The notes under the pieces were generated by a model. The model did not search any database. It saw nothing but the letters and a program-made list of their open reading frames with translations, and was not told the DNA's origin. Below, piece after piece: positions 34,191 to 43,355 of a stretch of 64,000 bases of DNA. Numbering within the stretch: the first letter of the stretch is position 1; every line of letters starts with the position of its first letter. Position numbers and translations under genes: made by a program. The stretch lies in contig NZ_CP092365.1 of NCBI RefSeq assembly GCF_022370835.2, positions 2,170,001 through 2,234,000 on the forward strand. Reading direction: 5' to 3'. The DNA comes from Mycolicibacillus parakoreensis. Lineage in GTDB: Bacteria; Actinomycetota; Actinomycetes; Mycobacteriales; Mycobacteriaceae.

Positions 34191-35462
34191 ATGACCGTCA
34201 GCAGCCCCCCGACCTCTCCGCGGCCCTACCACCGCCTCGACATCTCCGATCCCGACTTCTGGGCCACGACGTTCCGCGACCGCGACGAGACCTTCGCGGC
34301 GCTGCGCGCCGAGGACGGGCTGACCTGGCATCGGCCGATGCCGGCGGTCTTCCCGCACGAGGAGACCGGATACTGGGCGGTGACCCGCCACGCCGACATC
34401 AAATACGTCAGCCAGCACGAGAAACTGTTCTGCTCCAACGCCGGGGTCAGCGTCGATCCGATGCCGGCCGAGATCCAGCGCACGATGACGTTCTTTTTGG
34501 CGATGGATCCGCCCGAGCACACCCGCTACCGCAAGCTGATCAGCTCGGGGTTCACGCCCCGGCAGGTGCGCCGAATCGAGGACCAGATCCGGTCCAACGC
34601 CCGCAGCATCGTCGACGACCTCGTGGCCGAGCTGCGCAGCGGTGAACCGATCGACTTCGTGGACCGCTGTTCGGGGCTGCTGCCGATGCGCACGATCTCC
34701 GACATGATCGGCATCGATCCCCAGGACCAGGCGAAGGTCGCCTACGCCGCCGAATGCCTGTTCAGCGGCAGCGACGAGGAGTACGCCTCGCTCGAGGAAC
34801 GGGCCGTTCACGTCATGACCCAGCTGCAGATACTCTCCGACTCCGGCGTCGACCTGGCCCGGCGGCGGCGCACCGAACCGCACGAGGATCTGATGACCGA
34901 ACTGGTCAACGCCGAGGTCGACGGGCACCGACTCACCGACGAGGAGCTCGGTTCGTTCATGGTGCTGCTCGGCTCGGCGGGTAACGACACCAGCAAACAG
35001 ACCACCACGCACGCGTTCAAGGCCCTGATCGAACACCCCGAACAACGCGCGTGGCTCCTGGCGGACTTCGACAATCGGATCGGTCCGGCGGTCGAGGAGT
35101 TCATCCGTTGGGCCACACCGGTGCTCGCCTTCGCACGGCACGCCGTGACCGACACCGAGATCGCCGGAACCGAGATCAAAGCCGGGGAGAAACTCGGACT
35201 GTTCTACTGCTCGGCCAACCGGGACGAGACGGTGTTCGACCGCCCGCACGAATTCGACATCACCCGCACCCACAACGCCCATCTGGGCTTCGGCGGCGGC
35301 GGGGCGCACTACTGCCTGGGCACCCACGTGGCCCGCATGGAGCTGCGCCATCTGTTCTACGAGCTGCTCACCCGGCTGCCCGAGGTCGCCCTCGGGGACC
35401 CGGAGTACCTGCACAGCACGTTCGTGCACGGGATCAAACGGATGCCGATCAGCCTGGCCTGA
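34191..35462 (+). CDS. Cytochrome P450
   Basis: A 423-residue P450. Seen: MDPPEHTRYRKLISSGFTPRQ, I-helix GSAGNDTSKQTT, ExxR in EEFIRWATPVL, and heme loop FGGGGAHYCLGTHVARME with the cysteine at about 375. It is strongly similar along its whole length to the P450 at 44607-45887 (same DFW, VFPHEE.GYWAVTRH and YLHS..HGIKRM blocks), so the two are duplicates. An AAAGGA site precedes the ATG. Likely co-transcribed with the upstream SDR. Confidence 0.93.
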   Translation: MTVSSPPTSPRPYHRLDISDPDFWATTFRDRDETFAALRAEDGLTWHRPMPAVFPHEETGYWAVTRHADIKYVSQHEKLFCSNAGVSVDPMPAEIQRTMTFFLAMDPPEHTRYRKLISSGFTPRQVRRIEDQIRSNARSIVDDLVAELRSGEPIDFVDRCSGLLPMRTISDMIGIDPQDQAKVAYAAECLFSGSDEEYASLEERAVHVMTQLQILSDSGVDLARRRRTEPHEDLMTELVNAEVDGHRLTDEELGSFMVLLGSAGNDTSKQTTTHAFKALIEHPEQRAWLLADFDNRIGPAVEEFIRWATPVLAFARHAVTDTEIAGTEIKAGEKLGLFYCSANRDETVFDRPHEFDITRTHNAHLGFGGGGAHYCLGTHVARMELRHLFYELLTRLPEVALGDPEYLHSTFVHGIKRMPISLA

Positions 35463-35488
35463 CGCTGGCACAACCGGCGGAAGTAGTT

Positions 35489-35507
35489 TACTGTAATCAT
35501 TACAGTA
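35489..35507. promoter_or_regulatory. Perfect island operator upstream of P450
   Basis: TACTGTAAT-C-ATTACAGTA is a perfect 19-bp inverted repeat and the best example of the motif in this window. It ends 28 bp before the GTG start of the P450 at 35536. Confidence 0.75.
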
Positions 35508-35535
35508 GTCCTTTGTGTACAGACGGGAGGTCCGC

Positions 35536-36750
35536 GTGCGAAGCCGGGTCGACGATATTGCTGCCGCGGCCGACAAGCCGGCCGATTACCTACGCAACCC
35601 CTATCCGCACTTCGCGGCGCAGCGCGACATCAACGGTGTCTGCCCCGGAACGGTCATGGACTACTCCAAGACACCGAAATCGCTGCGACCCCAGACTCAG
35701 TTCGCCGCGGTCTCCTTCGATGCGGTCAATTCGGTGTTCCGGGACTCCGAGACGTTCAACTCGCACATCTATGACGTCACCGTCGGGCTCTTTCTCGGGC
35801 CGACCATCCTGGCGATGGAGGGCGAGCCGCACCGCAAACACCGCAACCTGGTCTCCTCGGCCTTCAAACGCAAATCGCTGGCACGGTGGGAACCCGAGAT
35901 CGTTCGGCCCGTCTGCACTGCCCTGATCGACGAGTTCGTCGACGCGGGCTCGGCCGACCTGATGGCCGACTTCGCGTTCGAGTTCCCCACCCGGATCATC
36001 ACCAAGCTGCTCGGCCTGCCCGAGGAGGATCTGGCCTGGTTCCGCCAGCGCGCACTCGAGATCATCAGCTACACCGTCGATTACGAGCGCGCATTCGCCG
36101 GGTCGGCGCAGTTGAAGGACTATTTCCTGACCCAGATGGACAAGCGCAAGTCGCATCCGACCGACGACATCATCGGCAGCCTGGTCACCGCGGAGATCGA
36201 CGGCGAGAAGCTCAGCGACGAGGCGATCTACTCGTTTTTGCGCCTTCTGCTTCCGGCCGGGCTCGAGACCACCTACCGGGCCTCCGGCAATCTGCTGTAT
36301 TTGCTGCTCACCCATCCCGAGCAGTTCGCCGCGGTGCGCGCTGATCGCGATCTGATCGGCTCCGCGATCGAAGAGGGGCTGCGCTACGAGACCCCGCTGA
36401 CCACCGTGCAGCGCACCGCCATCCGCGACACCGAGTTGGCCGGGGTCCAGATTCCGGCTGGCGCCGTCATCGACCTGTGCATCGGTTCGGCGAACCGCGA
36501 CGAGAACCGCTGGGAACGCCCGGAGGAGTTCGACATCTTCCGCAAGTGGATTCCGCACATCACCTTCGCCGCCGGCGAGCACACCTGCATGGGGCTGCAC
36601 CTGGCCCGCATGGAGATGCGGGTTGCGATGGAGTGCCTGCTGGATCGGCTCGGCAACATCACCTTGATCACCGACGGTGACCCGCACATCCACGGCCAGC
36701 CGTTCCGGTCACCGCGTGCGTTGCCGGTGACGTTCACGCCCGGGCGGTAG
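35536..36750 (+). CDS. Cytochrome P450
   Basis: A 404-residue P450 unlike the duplicates at 34191 and 44607. Seen: LAMEGEPHRKHRNLVSSAF, I-helix LLPAGLETTYRASGN, ExxR in EEGLRYETPL, and heme loop FAAGEHTCMGLHLARME with the cysteine at about 351. Start taken at GTG 35536, well spaced from GGGAGG; an upstream in-frame GTG at 35515 lies in the leader. It stands as a single-gene unit with the perfect island operator in front and a stem-loop terminator behind. Confidence 0.93.
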   Translation: MRSRVDDIAAAADKPADYLRNPYPHFAAQRDINGVCPGTVMDYSKTPKSLRPQTQFAAVSFDAVNSVFRDSETFNSHIYDVTVGLFLGPTILAMEGEPHRKHRNLVSSAFKRKSLARWEPEIVRPVCTALIDEFVDAGSADLMADFAFEFPTRIITKLLGLPEEDLAWFRQRALEIISYTVDYERAFAGSAQLKDYFLTQMDKRKSHPTDDIIGSLVTAEIDGEKLSDEAIYSFLRLLLPAGLETTYRASGNLLYLLLTHPEQFAAVRADRDLIGSAIEEGLRYETPLTTVQRTAIRDTELAGVQIPAGAVIDLCIGSANRDENRWERPEEFDIFRKWIPHITFAAGEHTCMGLHLARMEMRVAMECLLDRLGNITLITDGDPHIHGQPFRSPRALPVTFTPGR

Positions 36751-36788
36751 TCACCCCGCCGCCCACACGGGCCCCGCGGCGGCGTGAC
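36750..36788. terminator. Bidirectional stem-loop terminator
   Basis: GTCACCCCGCCGC (36750-36762) pairs with GCGGCGGCGTGAC (36776-36788), 12 of 13 positions, around a 13-base loop. It fills the gap between the convergent P450 and aldehyde dehydrogenase genes. Confidence 0.65.
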
Positions 36789-38332
36789 TACCCGCGCGCC
36801 GCGCGTGGTCTGCGGTAGCCGATCGTCTTGGTCTCCAGGTACTGCTCGAACCCCTCGATGCCGCACTGGCGGCCCCACCCGCTGTTCTTGTAGCCGCCGA
36901 ACGGGGCGTCGGCTCCGTAATACATCCCACCGTTGACACCGATCGCTCCGGTGCGGACCCGGCGCGCCACCGCCATCGCGCGTTCCGACGACGCCGAGAC
37001 CACTGCGCCGGCCAGTCCGTAGGCGCTGTCGTTGGCCAGGCGCACCGCCTCGTCGTCGTCGTCGAACGGCAGGAGCACCACCACCGGCCCGAAGACCTCC
37101 TCCCGGGCGATCGCCGCGGCGTTGTCGACGCCGGTGATCACCGTCGGCTCGACGTAGTAGCCACCGGCCAGCTCCGCCGGCAGGCCCGTACACCGCCCGC
37201 CTCCGGTGGTGAACTCCGCGCCGTCATCGCCCGCCTGGGCATAGGCGTCGAGGACCCGTCGCTGCTGTTCGGCACTGATCAACGGACCGACCAGGGTCTG
37301 CGGCAAGGCCGGGTCGCCCACCGTCACCCCCGCGAACGCCGCCGTCACCGCGGCGAGCACTTCATCGAACAGCGCGGCGTGGACCAACATGCGGCTGGTG
37401 GCCGCGCAGGCCTGACCGGCGTGGACACACACTCCCACCGCGGCCGGGATCACCTTGGCCGGGTCGGCGTCGTCGAGCACGATCAACGCCGATTTCCCGC
37501 CCAGCTCCAGGAACGTCCGTGTCATCGTGTCGACGCTGCGCCGGGCGAGCAGTTTGCCGACGGCGGTCGATCCGGTGAACGAAATCATGTCGATGCGGGG
37601 ATCGGTGCCCAGGTGTGCGGCCACCTCGTTGGACGGGGTGGGAACCACGTTGACCACGCCGGCGGGAATGTCGGTGCGCTCGGCGATGAGCCGCCCCAGC
37701 CGGGTGGCGTTCCACGGGGTGTGCGGATCGGGTTTGAGGACGACGGTGTTGCCGGCCGCCAATGCCGGACCGAGCTTGTTGAGGATCACCTCGAGGGGAA
37801 AATTCGACGGAGTGATCGCCGCGACCACACCGGCCGGCTCCTTGACGACGAGGCGGGCGTTACGGTCGCCGAACAGGCCCCCGCCGTCAAGCTGCCGTTC
37901 CCACTCGAATTCGTCCACCAGCCGCGCCGGATACCGCAACGCGTCGGCCAACGGCCAATCCAGTTGGGCCAACTCGGTGGTCATCACCGGACAACCCGCT
38001 TCGGCGATCAGTTCGGTACGCAGGTCCTCCTGCTCCGCCTCCAACGCCGATTGCAGCTGGTGTAGGCATCGCCGGCGCAGCGCGCGGTTCGTCGACCAGT
38101 CGGTGGCGTCGAAGGCACGCCGGGCCGCGCCGATCGCCCGCTGCATGTCCACACCCTGCCCGGCCGCCGTGGCACCCAACACCCGTCCGGTGGCCGGACT
38201 GATGTTGTCGAACTGCGCACCCGATGCCGCGGGAACCAACTCACCGTCGATCAGCATGCGAGCCTCGGCCCGGGCAGCGGCCCGGGCACCGATCTCGACA
38301 CTGCTCGTGGCCTGCGGCCGGTCCTCGCTCAC
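36788..38332 (-). CDS. Aldehyde dehydrogenase
   Basis: A 514-residue NAD(P)-dependent aldehyde dehydrogenase. Seen: AAITPSNFPLEVILNKLGPALAAGN, VLKPDPHTPWN, ISFTGSTAVGKLLA, glutamate in TFLELGGKSAL, cysteine in HAGQACAATSRMLV, EEVFGPVVVLLPF and APFGGYKNSGWGRQCG. The N-terminal 25 residues are an alanine/arginine-rich extension. It is a single-gene unit divergent from the CaiB transferase, sharing an operator copy. It likely turns an aldehyde into the acid that the transferase activates. Confidence 0.92.
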   Translation of the reverse strand: MSEDRPQATSSVEIGARAAARAEARMLIDGELVPAASGAQFDNISPATGRVLGATAAGQGVDMQRAIGAARRAFDATDWSTNRALRRRCLHQLQSALEAEQEDLRTELIAEAGCPVMTTELAQLDWPLADALRYPARLVDEFEWERQLDGGGLFGDRNARLVVKEPAGVVAAITPSNFPLEVILNKLGPALAAGNTVVLKPDPHTPWNATRLGRLIAERTDIPAGVVNVVPTPSNEVAAHLGTDPRIDMISFTGSTAVGKLLARRSVDTMTRTFLELGGKSALIVLDDADPAKVIPAAVGVCVHAGQACAATSRMLVHAALFDEVLAAVTAAFAGVTVGDPALPQTLVGPLISAEQQRRVLDAYAQAGDDGAEFTTGGGRCTGLPAELAGGYYVEPTVITGVDNAAAIAREEVFGPVVVLLPFDDDDEAVRLANDSAYGLAGAVVSASSERAMAVARRVRTGAIGVNGGMYYGADAPFGGYKNSGWGRQCGIEGFEQYLETKTIGYRRPRAARG

Positions 38333-38358
38333 CTGACACCTCTCGCTTTCGGATGCTC

Positions 38359-38377
38359 AACGGTAATCATTACAGTA
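38359..38377. promoter_or_regulatory. Island operator copy in the ALDH/CaiB divergent promoter
   Basis: AACGGTAAT-C-ATTACAGTA: perfect right half and two differences in the left half. It lies 26 bp upstream of the ALDH start and 42 bp upstream of the CaiB start, so one repressor dimer could control both genes. Confidence 0.65.
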
Positions 38378-38419
38378 ATATAATTCACTTGACCGGTCCG
38401 GCAGGAGGAGGGCGCTGAG

Positions 38420-39646
38420 TTGATCAAGGTCATGGAGGGCTTCCGCGTACTGGAGGTCGCGCAGTTCACGTTCGTCCCCGCCGCCGGGGCGATCCTGGCC
38501 GACTGGGGCGCCGACGTCATCAAGGTCGAGCACCCGGTGCGCGGCGACACCCAGCGCGGGTTCATCCGGATGGGCGGATTCGAGCTCGACCCCGACCGCC
38601 ACCCGCTGATCGAACATCCCAACCGCGGTAAGCGCAGCGTGGGCATCGACGTCTCGACGCCCGAGGGCCAACAGGTGCTGTATGAACTCGCCGCGACCGC
38701 CGACGTGTTCCTCACCAACTACCTGCCCCGGGCACGACAGAAGAACAAGTTCGACGTCGAGCACCTGCGCGCCGTGAATCCCGACATCATTTACGCGCGG
38801 GGCAGCGCATACGGCGACAAGGGGCCCGAGCGCGACATCGGCGGCTTCGACGGCACCGCGTTCTGGACCCGCAGCGGGATCGGACACGCCCTGAGCCCCG
38901 AGGAGCTCGGCGCCCCGCTGTCCCAGGGCATTCCCGCGTTCGGTGATTCGGTGGGCGGGATGAACATCGCCGGGGGTATCGCGGCCGCGCTGCTGCACCG
39001 CGAGCGCACCGGTGAGGCACTCGAGGTCGACGTCTCGCTGCTGTCCACCGCCTGGTGGGCGGCCGGCGCCAGCGTGACCCAGGGTATGGAGACCGGCGAG
39101 GCGATGCGGTCGCCGATGCCCGAATCCGGCGGTTCGCCCGCCAATCCGTTCCTGGGCAACTACACCACCTCCGACGGCGGCACCATCAACCTGTGCATCG
39201 TCAGCCCGAGTGGCTACATCCGCGACACCTTCGAGCATCTGGGTATCGGCGAGGCCGCCGACGACCCCCGCTTCGGCGACGCGATGGCGTTGATGGACAA
39301 CGCCGAGGCGGCCGGCGCACTGATCGTCGACGCGATCGGAGCCCAGCCGTTCGAGTACTGGTGCGCCCACCTCAAGACCATGAAGGGCCAGTGGGCTCCG
39401 TTCCAGAGCCTGGTCGATCTGGGCGCCGACGCGCAGGCGATCGCCAACGACATGATCGTCGAGGTCGACGCCGGCGACGGCGGTGCCCCGATGAAAGTCG
39501 TTCGCGGTCCCGTCCAGTTCAACCACGAACGACTGGAGACGACGCGCGCGCCACAGGCCTCCGAACACACCGAGATCGTCTTGATGGAGCTCGGCTTGGA
39601 CTGGGACCGCATCGAAGAACTCAAGGACAGCGGCGCCATCGCGTAG
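38420..39646 (+). CDS. CaiB/BaiF family CoA-transferase
   Basis: A 408-residue family III CoA-transferase. Seen: GFRVLEVAQFTFVPAAGAILADWGADVIKVEHP, NRGKRSVGIDVSTPEG, ARGSAYGDKGPERDIGGFDGTAFW, and the catalytic aspartate in PAFGDSVGGMNIAGGIAAAL. The start is probably TTG at 38420, correctly spaced from GGAGGAGGG; an ATG four codons later is possible. It follows 95 bp before the thiolase-like gene, which has its own operator copy. Confidence 0.9.
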   Translation: MIKVMEGFRVLEVAQFTFVPAAGAILADWGADVIKVEHPVRGDTQRGFIRMGGFELDPDRHPLIEHPNRGKRSVGIDVSTPEGQQVLYELAATADVFLTNYLPRARQKNKFDVEHLRAVNPDIIYARGSAYGDKGPERDIGGFDGTAFWTRSGIGHALSPEELGAPLSQGIPAFGDSVGGMNIAGGIAAALLHRERTGEALEVDVSLLSTAWWAAGASVTQGMETGEAMRSPMPESGGSPANPFLGNYTTSDGGTINLCIVSPSGYIRDTFEHLGIGEAADDPRFGDAMALMDNAEAAGALIVDAIGAQPFEYWCAHLKTMKGQWAPFQSLVDLGADAQAIANDMIVEVDAGDGGAPMKVVRGPVQFNHERLETTRAPQASEHTEIVLMELGLDWDRIEELKDSGAIA

Positions 39647-39694
39647 CCGATCGGCCGCAGGCTCCGACCCACCGCCACCCGCGACCATATGTAA

Positions 39695-39713
39695 TACTGT
39701 AAGCCTTACGGTT
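39695..39713. promoter_or_regulatory. Island operator copy upstream of the thiolase-like gene
   Basis: TACTGTAAG-C-CTTACGGTT: seven of nine positions complementary. It ends 28 bp before the ATG at 39742, the same spacing as the perfect copy at 35489. Confidence 0.65.
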
Positions 39714-39741
39714 AAACGACGTACGGTGCCGGGAGGGCCAC

Positions 39742-40890
39742 ATGGTCAACGATGTCGCGATCATCGGGGTCGGTTTACACCCATTCGGTCGATTCGAAGG
39801 CAAATCGGCCATGGCGATGGGGGTCGACGCCGTCTTCGCTGCGGTCGCCGATGCCGGGGTGGCCTGGTCGGACATCGGCGCCGCCACCGGCGGCAGCTGG
39901 ACGGTCGCGAACCCGGACGCGATCGTCGGCATGGTCGGACTGTCCGGGATCCCGTTCACCAACGTGTTCAACGCGTGCGCCACCGCGGCCAGCGCGACCA
40001 AGGTGTGCGCGGACGGCATCCGGTTGGGTGACTACGACATCGGCATCGCCGTCGGCCTGGACAAACACCCCCGCGGGGCGTTCACCGAGGATCCCGCGCT
40101 CGTCGGGATGCCCCGCTGGTACGCCGAGAACGGCCAGTACCTGACCACCCAGTTCTTCGGGATGAAAGCCAACCGCTACTGCCACGACCACGCCGTGTCC
40201 GCGCAGACGCTGGCCAGGGTCGCGGCCAAGAATTTTCGCAACGGCGCGCGCAACCCGAACGCGTTTCGGCGTAAGCCGATCTCCGAAGAGCAGATCCTGA
40301 ACTCCACGATGCTGAACTATCCGCTGACCCAGTACATGTTCTGCGCACCCGACGAGGGTGCCGCGGCGGTCGTGATGTGCCGCGCCGACATCGCCCACCG
40401 CTACACCGACACCCCGGTGTACCTGCGCGCGGTGGAGGTGCGCACCCGCCGCTACGGGGCCCACGAGGTGAACACCACCTTCGCCCCGGTCGTCGAGGAC
40501 GTGGCACCCACGGTGTACGCCGCCCGCGCGGCCTTCGAGAAGGCCGGGGTGGCACCCGGCGACGTCGACGTGATCCAACTGCAGGACACCGATGCCGGCG
40601 CCGAGGTCATCCACATGGCCGAATGCGGCTTCTGCGCCGACGGCGACCAGGAGAAGCTGCTCGCCGACGGCGCCACCGAGATCACCGGGTCGCTGCCGAT
40701 CAACACCGACGGCGGGCTGATCGCCAACGGCGAGCCGATCGGCGCCTCCGGACTGCGCCAGATCCACGAGTTGGTCCGCCAGCTGCGCGGCGAAGCCGGC
40801 GACCGCCAGGTGCCCGGGAACCCCACGGTGGGCTTCGCCCAACTCTACGGGGCACCGGGCACGGCGGCGGCGACAATCCTGACCCGCTAG
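39742..40890 (+). CDS. Thiolase-like acyl-CoA aldolase/lipid-transfer (Ltp) family protein
   Basis: A 382-residue thiolase-fold protein of the SCP2-thiolase/Ltp group. Seen: cysteine C79 in NVFNACATAASATKV, QDTDAGAEVIHMAECG, and GEPIGASGLRQIHELV. The C-terminal cysteine motif of true thiolases is replaced by QLYGAPGTAA with a tyrosine at about 369, as in retro-aldolase members such as Ltp2. Such enzymes need a DUF35 partner; the stand-alone DUF35 protein at 23843 fits. It is co-transcribed with the amidohydrolase 15 bp downstream. Confidence 0.88.
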   Translation: MVNDVAIIGVGLHPFGRFEGKSAMAMGVDAVFAAVADAGVAWSDIGAATGGSWTVANPDAIVGMVGLSGIPFTNVFNACATAASATKVCADGIRLGDYDIGIAVGLDKHPRGAFTEDPALVGMPRWYAENGQYLTTQFFGMKANRYCHDHAVSAQTLARVAAKNFRNGARNPNAFRRKPISEEQILNSTMLNYPLTQYMFCAPDEGAAAVVMCRADIAHRYTDTPVYLRAVEVRTRRYGAHEVNTTFAPVVEDVAPTVYAARAAFEKAGVAPGDVDVIQLQDTDAGAEVIHMAECGFCADGDQEKLLADGATEITGSLPINTDGGLIANGEPIGASGLRQIHELVRQLRGEAGDRQVPGNPTVGFAQLYGAPGTAAATILTR

Positions 40891-40905
40891 CGACGAGGAG
40901 TCTCC

Positions 40906-42135
40906 ATGAGCCAGTTCCGGGACGCGCCGATCTTCGACGCCGACCAGCACATGTACGAAACACCCGAGGCGCTGACGAAGTATCTGCCGCAGAAGTTCTC
41001 GCGTGCGGTCCAATTCGCCAAAATCGGCCGGCAGACCCGGATCATCATCAACAACCGGGTCAGCGACTTCATCCCCAACCCCACCTTCGAACGGGTCGCC
41101 GCCCCCGGGGCCCACGAGAAGTTCTTCGCCGGCGAGAACAGCGACGGACTGACCCTGCGGCAGATGCAGGGACCGGCCATCGAGGCGCCTGCCGCCACCC
41201 GCAACCCCGCCGATCGGGTCGCTGAGCTCGACCGGCAGGGCGTGGTGGAGGCGCTGAACTACCCGACCCTGGCCAGCCTGGTGGAACACTCCTCCGCCGA
41301 CGACCCGGAACTGACGTGCGCGATCATCCATGCGCTCAACCAGTGGATGGTCGAGCACTGGAGCTACAACTATCAGGATCGGGTGTTCTCCACCCCGATC
41401 CTCAACCTCTCCGAGGTCGACGACGCCCAGCGCGAGCTGGAGTACATCCTCGCCAACGGCGCCCGAGTCGCACTGATCAAACCGGGGCCGGTCAACGGAA
41501 TCCACGGCTGGCGTTCGCCCGCGCTGCCGGAATTCGACCCGTTCTGGCGTGACGTGCAAGCCGCCGGCCTGCCCATCGTGTTGCACGCCAGCTTCCCTCC
41601 CCTCGACGACTACGTCGGGCGCTGGGAACCGCCCTACACGCAGAACTTCATGGCCCAGAGCGCGTTCCGGTGGATGGTGCTCGGCCACCGCGAGATCGCC
41701 GACATGATCACCGCGCTGATCTGCCACGGCACGCTCACACGATTCCCGAAACTGCGCATCGCCAGCGTGGAGAACGGAAGCTCGTGGATCTCGCCGCTGT
41801 TCAACGACTTCGCCGACCTCTACAGGAAGATGCCGCAGAACTTCCCCGAACATCCCCACGATGTGTTCCGGCGCAACATCTGGGTCAGCCCGTTCTGGGA
41901 GGGCTGCATCTCCGACGTGGTGGACACCGTGGGATGGGACAAAGTGCTGTTCGGATCGGACTATCCGCATCCGGAGGGCCTGCCCGAACCGAAGGGGTTC
42001 TGGCGCTACGCCGAGGGTATGGACACCCGACGCACGTACGACTTCATGGGTGACAACGCTCGCCGATTCATGGGGCTTCCCATCACCAACCCCGATCCCG
42101 ACGCTGCTCTGCCACCGGCACTGGCCGGCACCTGA
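40906..42135 (+). CDS. Amidohydrolase family protein (amidohydrolase-2, decarboxylase/hydratase-like)
   Basis: A 409-residue TIM-barrel metallo-enzyme. Metal positions seen: D-x-D-x2-H-like IFDADQHMYE, H in IVLHASFPP, ENGSSW and the late aspartate in FGSDYPHPEG. It shares the block FIPNPTF with the protein at 58667-59866, so they are paralogues. The family includes non-oxidative decarboxylases and hydratases acting on ring-cleavage products. A GAGGAG ribosome site precedes the ATG. It ends before a strong terminator. Confidence 0.88.
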   Translation: MSQFRDAPIFDADQHMYETPEALTKYLPQKFSRAVQFAKIGRQTRIIINNRVSDFIPNPTFERVAAPGAHEKFFAGENSDGLTLRQMQGPAIEAPAATRNPADRVAELDRQGVVEALNYPTLASLVEHSSADDPELTCAIIHALNQWMVEHWSYNYQDRVFSTPILNLSEVDDAQRELEYILANGARVALIKPGPVNGIHGWRSPALPEFDPFWRDVQAAGLPIVLHASFPPLDDYVGRWEPPYTQNFMAQSAFRWMVLGHREIADMITALICHGTLTRFPKLRIASVENGSSWISPLFNDFADLYRKMPQNFPEHPHDVFRRNIWVSPFWEGCISDVVDTVGWDKVLFGSDYPHPEGLPEPKGFWRYAEGMDTRRTYDFMGDNARRFMGLPITNPDPDAALPPALAGT

Positions 42136-42154
42136 GGCACCTGAGGCACCACGA

Positions 42155-42191
42155 CTCTCGGCCCCGGCGTGATGTCCACCGGGGCCGAGAG
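42155..42191. terminator. Strong bidirectional stem-loop terminator
   Basis: CTCTCGGCCCCGG (42155-42167) and CCGGGGCCGAGAG (42179-42191) form a perfect 13-bp stem with an 11-base loop, between the convergent amidohydrolase and SDR genes. Confidence 0.8.
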
Positions 42192-42208
42192 CACGAGACG
42201 GATCGCGG

Positions 42209-42967
42209 CTACTTGGGCGCGAAGCGCTGGCCGGCGTCGAGCCGGATGCACTGGCCGTTGAGCATCGGGTTGTCGATGATCGCCAGGGCCAGCTTCGCGT
42301 ACTCCTCCGGGCGGCCCAGCCGCTTCGGGAACGCCGCGTCCTTGGTCAACTGGGCCGCGAACTCATCGGGGATGCCCTCGGTCAGACCCGTGGCGAACAG
42401 ACTCGGCGCGATCGCCAGCACCCGGATGCCCAGGCTCCCCAGGTCCCGCGCCATCGTCAGCGACATCCCCGCGATCGCCGCCTTGGACGCGGTGTAGGCG
42501 ATCTGCCCGATCTGGCCCTCGAACGCCGCGATGGAGGAGGTGTTGATGATCACCCCCCGCTCGTCGTCTTCGGGGGTGTTGGTGCTCATGTGCCAGGCGG
42601 CGAGCCGGTTGACGTTGAAGGTGCCGGTGACGTTGAGGTCCAAGCTGTTCCGGAACGACTCCAGGTCATGCGGACCGTCCTTTTTGATCGTCCGCTGACC
42701 GATGCCGCCGCCGGCGGTGGTGACGACGATGCGCAGCCCCCCGAGGGCCGCCACGGCGTCGTTGAGCACCTGCTCGATGCCGGTGAAGTCGGTGACGTCG
42801 GCTTCATAGAACTGGCCACCGATCGCGTCGGCGACCTCCTTGCCCTTCGACTGCGGGCGGTCCAACACCGCCACCCGGGCGCCCTGTTTGGACAACAGCT
42901 CCGCGGTGGCCTTGCCGAACCCCGAGGCACCGCCAACAACGATGGCGCCCTTGCCTTCAATCTCCAT
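42209..42967 (-). CDS. SDR, 3-hydroxyacyl-CoA dehydrogenase (17-beta-HSD10-like)
   Basis: A 252-residue SDR close to type II 3-hydroxyacyl-CoA dehydrogenases. Seen: VVGGASGFGKATAELL, ADVTDF, VTTAGGG, INTSSIAAFEGQIGQIAYTASKAAI with catalytic serine, tyrosine and lysine, and APSLFATGLTEG. Likely oxidises a 3-hydroxyacyl-CoA in beta-oxidation. It is a single-gene unit with an operator copy 55 bp upstream of its ATG. Confidence 0.93.
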   Translation of the reverse strand: MEIEGKGAIVVGGASGFGKATAELLSKQGARVAVLDRPQSKGKEVADAIGGQFYEADVTDFTGIEQVLNDAVAALGGLRIVVTTAGGGIGQRTIKKDGPHDLESFRNSLDLNVTGTFNVNRLAAWHMSTNTPEDDERGVIINTSSIAAFEGQIGQIAYTASKAAIAGMSLTMARDLGSLGIRVLAIAPSLFATGLTEGIPDEFAAQLTKDAAFPKRLGRPEEYAKLALAIIDNPMLNGQCIRLDAGQRFAPK

Positions 42968-43022
42968 GAATACTCCACTCTATCGGCGATGTCGCACTGC
43001 TCGGATCAGTGTCGATCATAGT

Positions 43023-43041
43023 TACTATAATCATTCCGGTA
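43023..43041. promoter_or_regulatory. Island operator copy upstream of the SDR gene
   Basis: TACTATAAT-C-ATTCCGGTA: one difference from consensus in the left half and one or two in the right. It is 55 bp upstream of the minus-strand SDR start at 42967. Confidence 0.6.
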
Positions 43042-43294
43042 GCCCTGACGAGACGCGGGATGACCCCGTGGCGGGCGCTGCTCGCAGGACCGCGACACGG
43101 TCGTCACGACGCGCGGGCGCCGGTTCGGTCACGCCCGACGACGGTGGGTCGCCTCGGCCGGTCTTGGCCCCACCGACGAGCCCGTCTCCACGCCCGCGGG
43201 TCGTCGCGTGACGCCTGCCGGTGGCCGACCAACGGTGTGCAGATCGTCGGACCGAAGCCGGGCGGCGCACTTGCCATCCGCCACCGAACTGAGT

Positions 43295-43304
43295 TAAAAC
43301 ATCA
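43295..43304. promoter_or_regulatory. Half-site of the 21-bp TetR palindrome
   Basis: TAAAACATCA is identical to the left half of the palindrome at 46794-46814; the following bases (G then TGGTTTCC) match the right half only partly. It is 51 bp upstream of the LLM start at 43356. Confidence 0.4.
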
Positions 43305-43355
43305 GTGGTTTCCTATTGGCGGTTCCCCGGATCCGAACCGAGAAATGAGGCTCGC

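Larger units (their letters stand above)
42968..43355. other. 388-bp intergenic region with two kinds of regulatory site
   Basis: No gene is supported here. The SDR-proximal end carries an island operator copy (43023-43041), and the LLM-proximal end a half-site of the second palindrome type (43295-43304). The middle is GC-rich, and its open frame shows no recognisable protein. The region marks the border between the island regulon and the 43.3-53.9 kb block. Confidence 0.7.

Noticed and set aside
39775..41970. Long minus-strand frame of 731 codons
   Set aside because: Antisense to the thiolase-like and amidohydrolase genes, Asp/Gly/His/Val-rich shadow with no motif.
43042..43294. Small protein gene in the 388-bp gap before the LLM gene
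   Set aside because: The only frame is Arg/Pro-rich, lacks a ribosome site and shows no recognisable domain.
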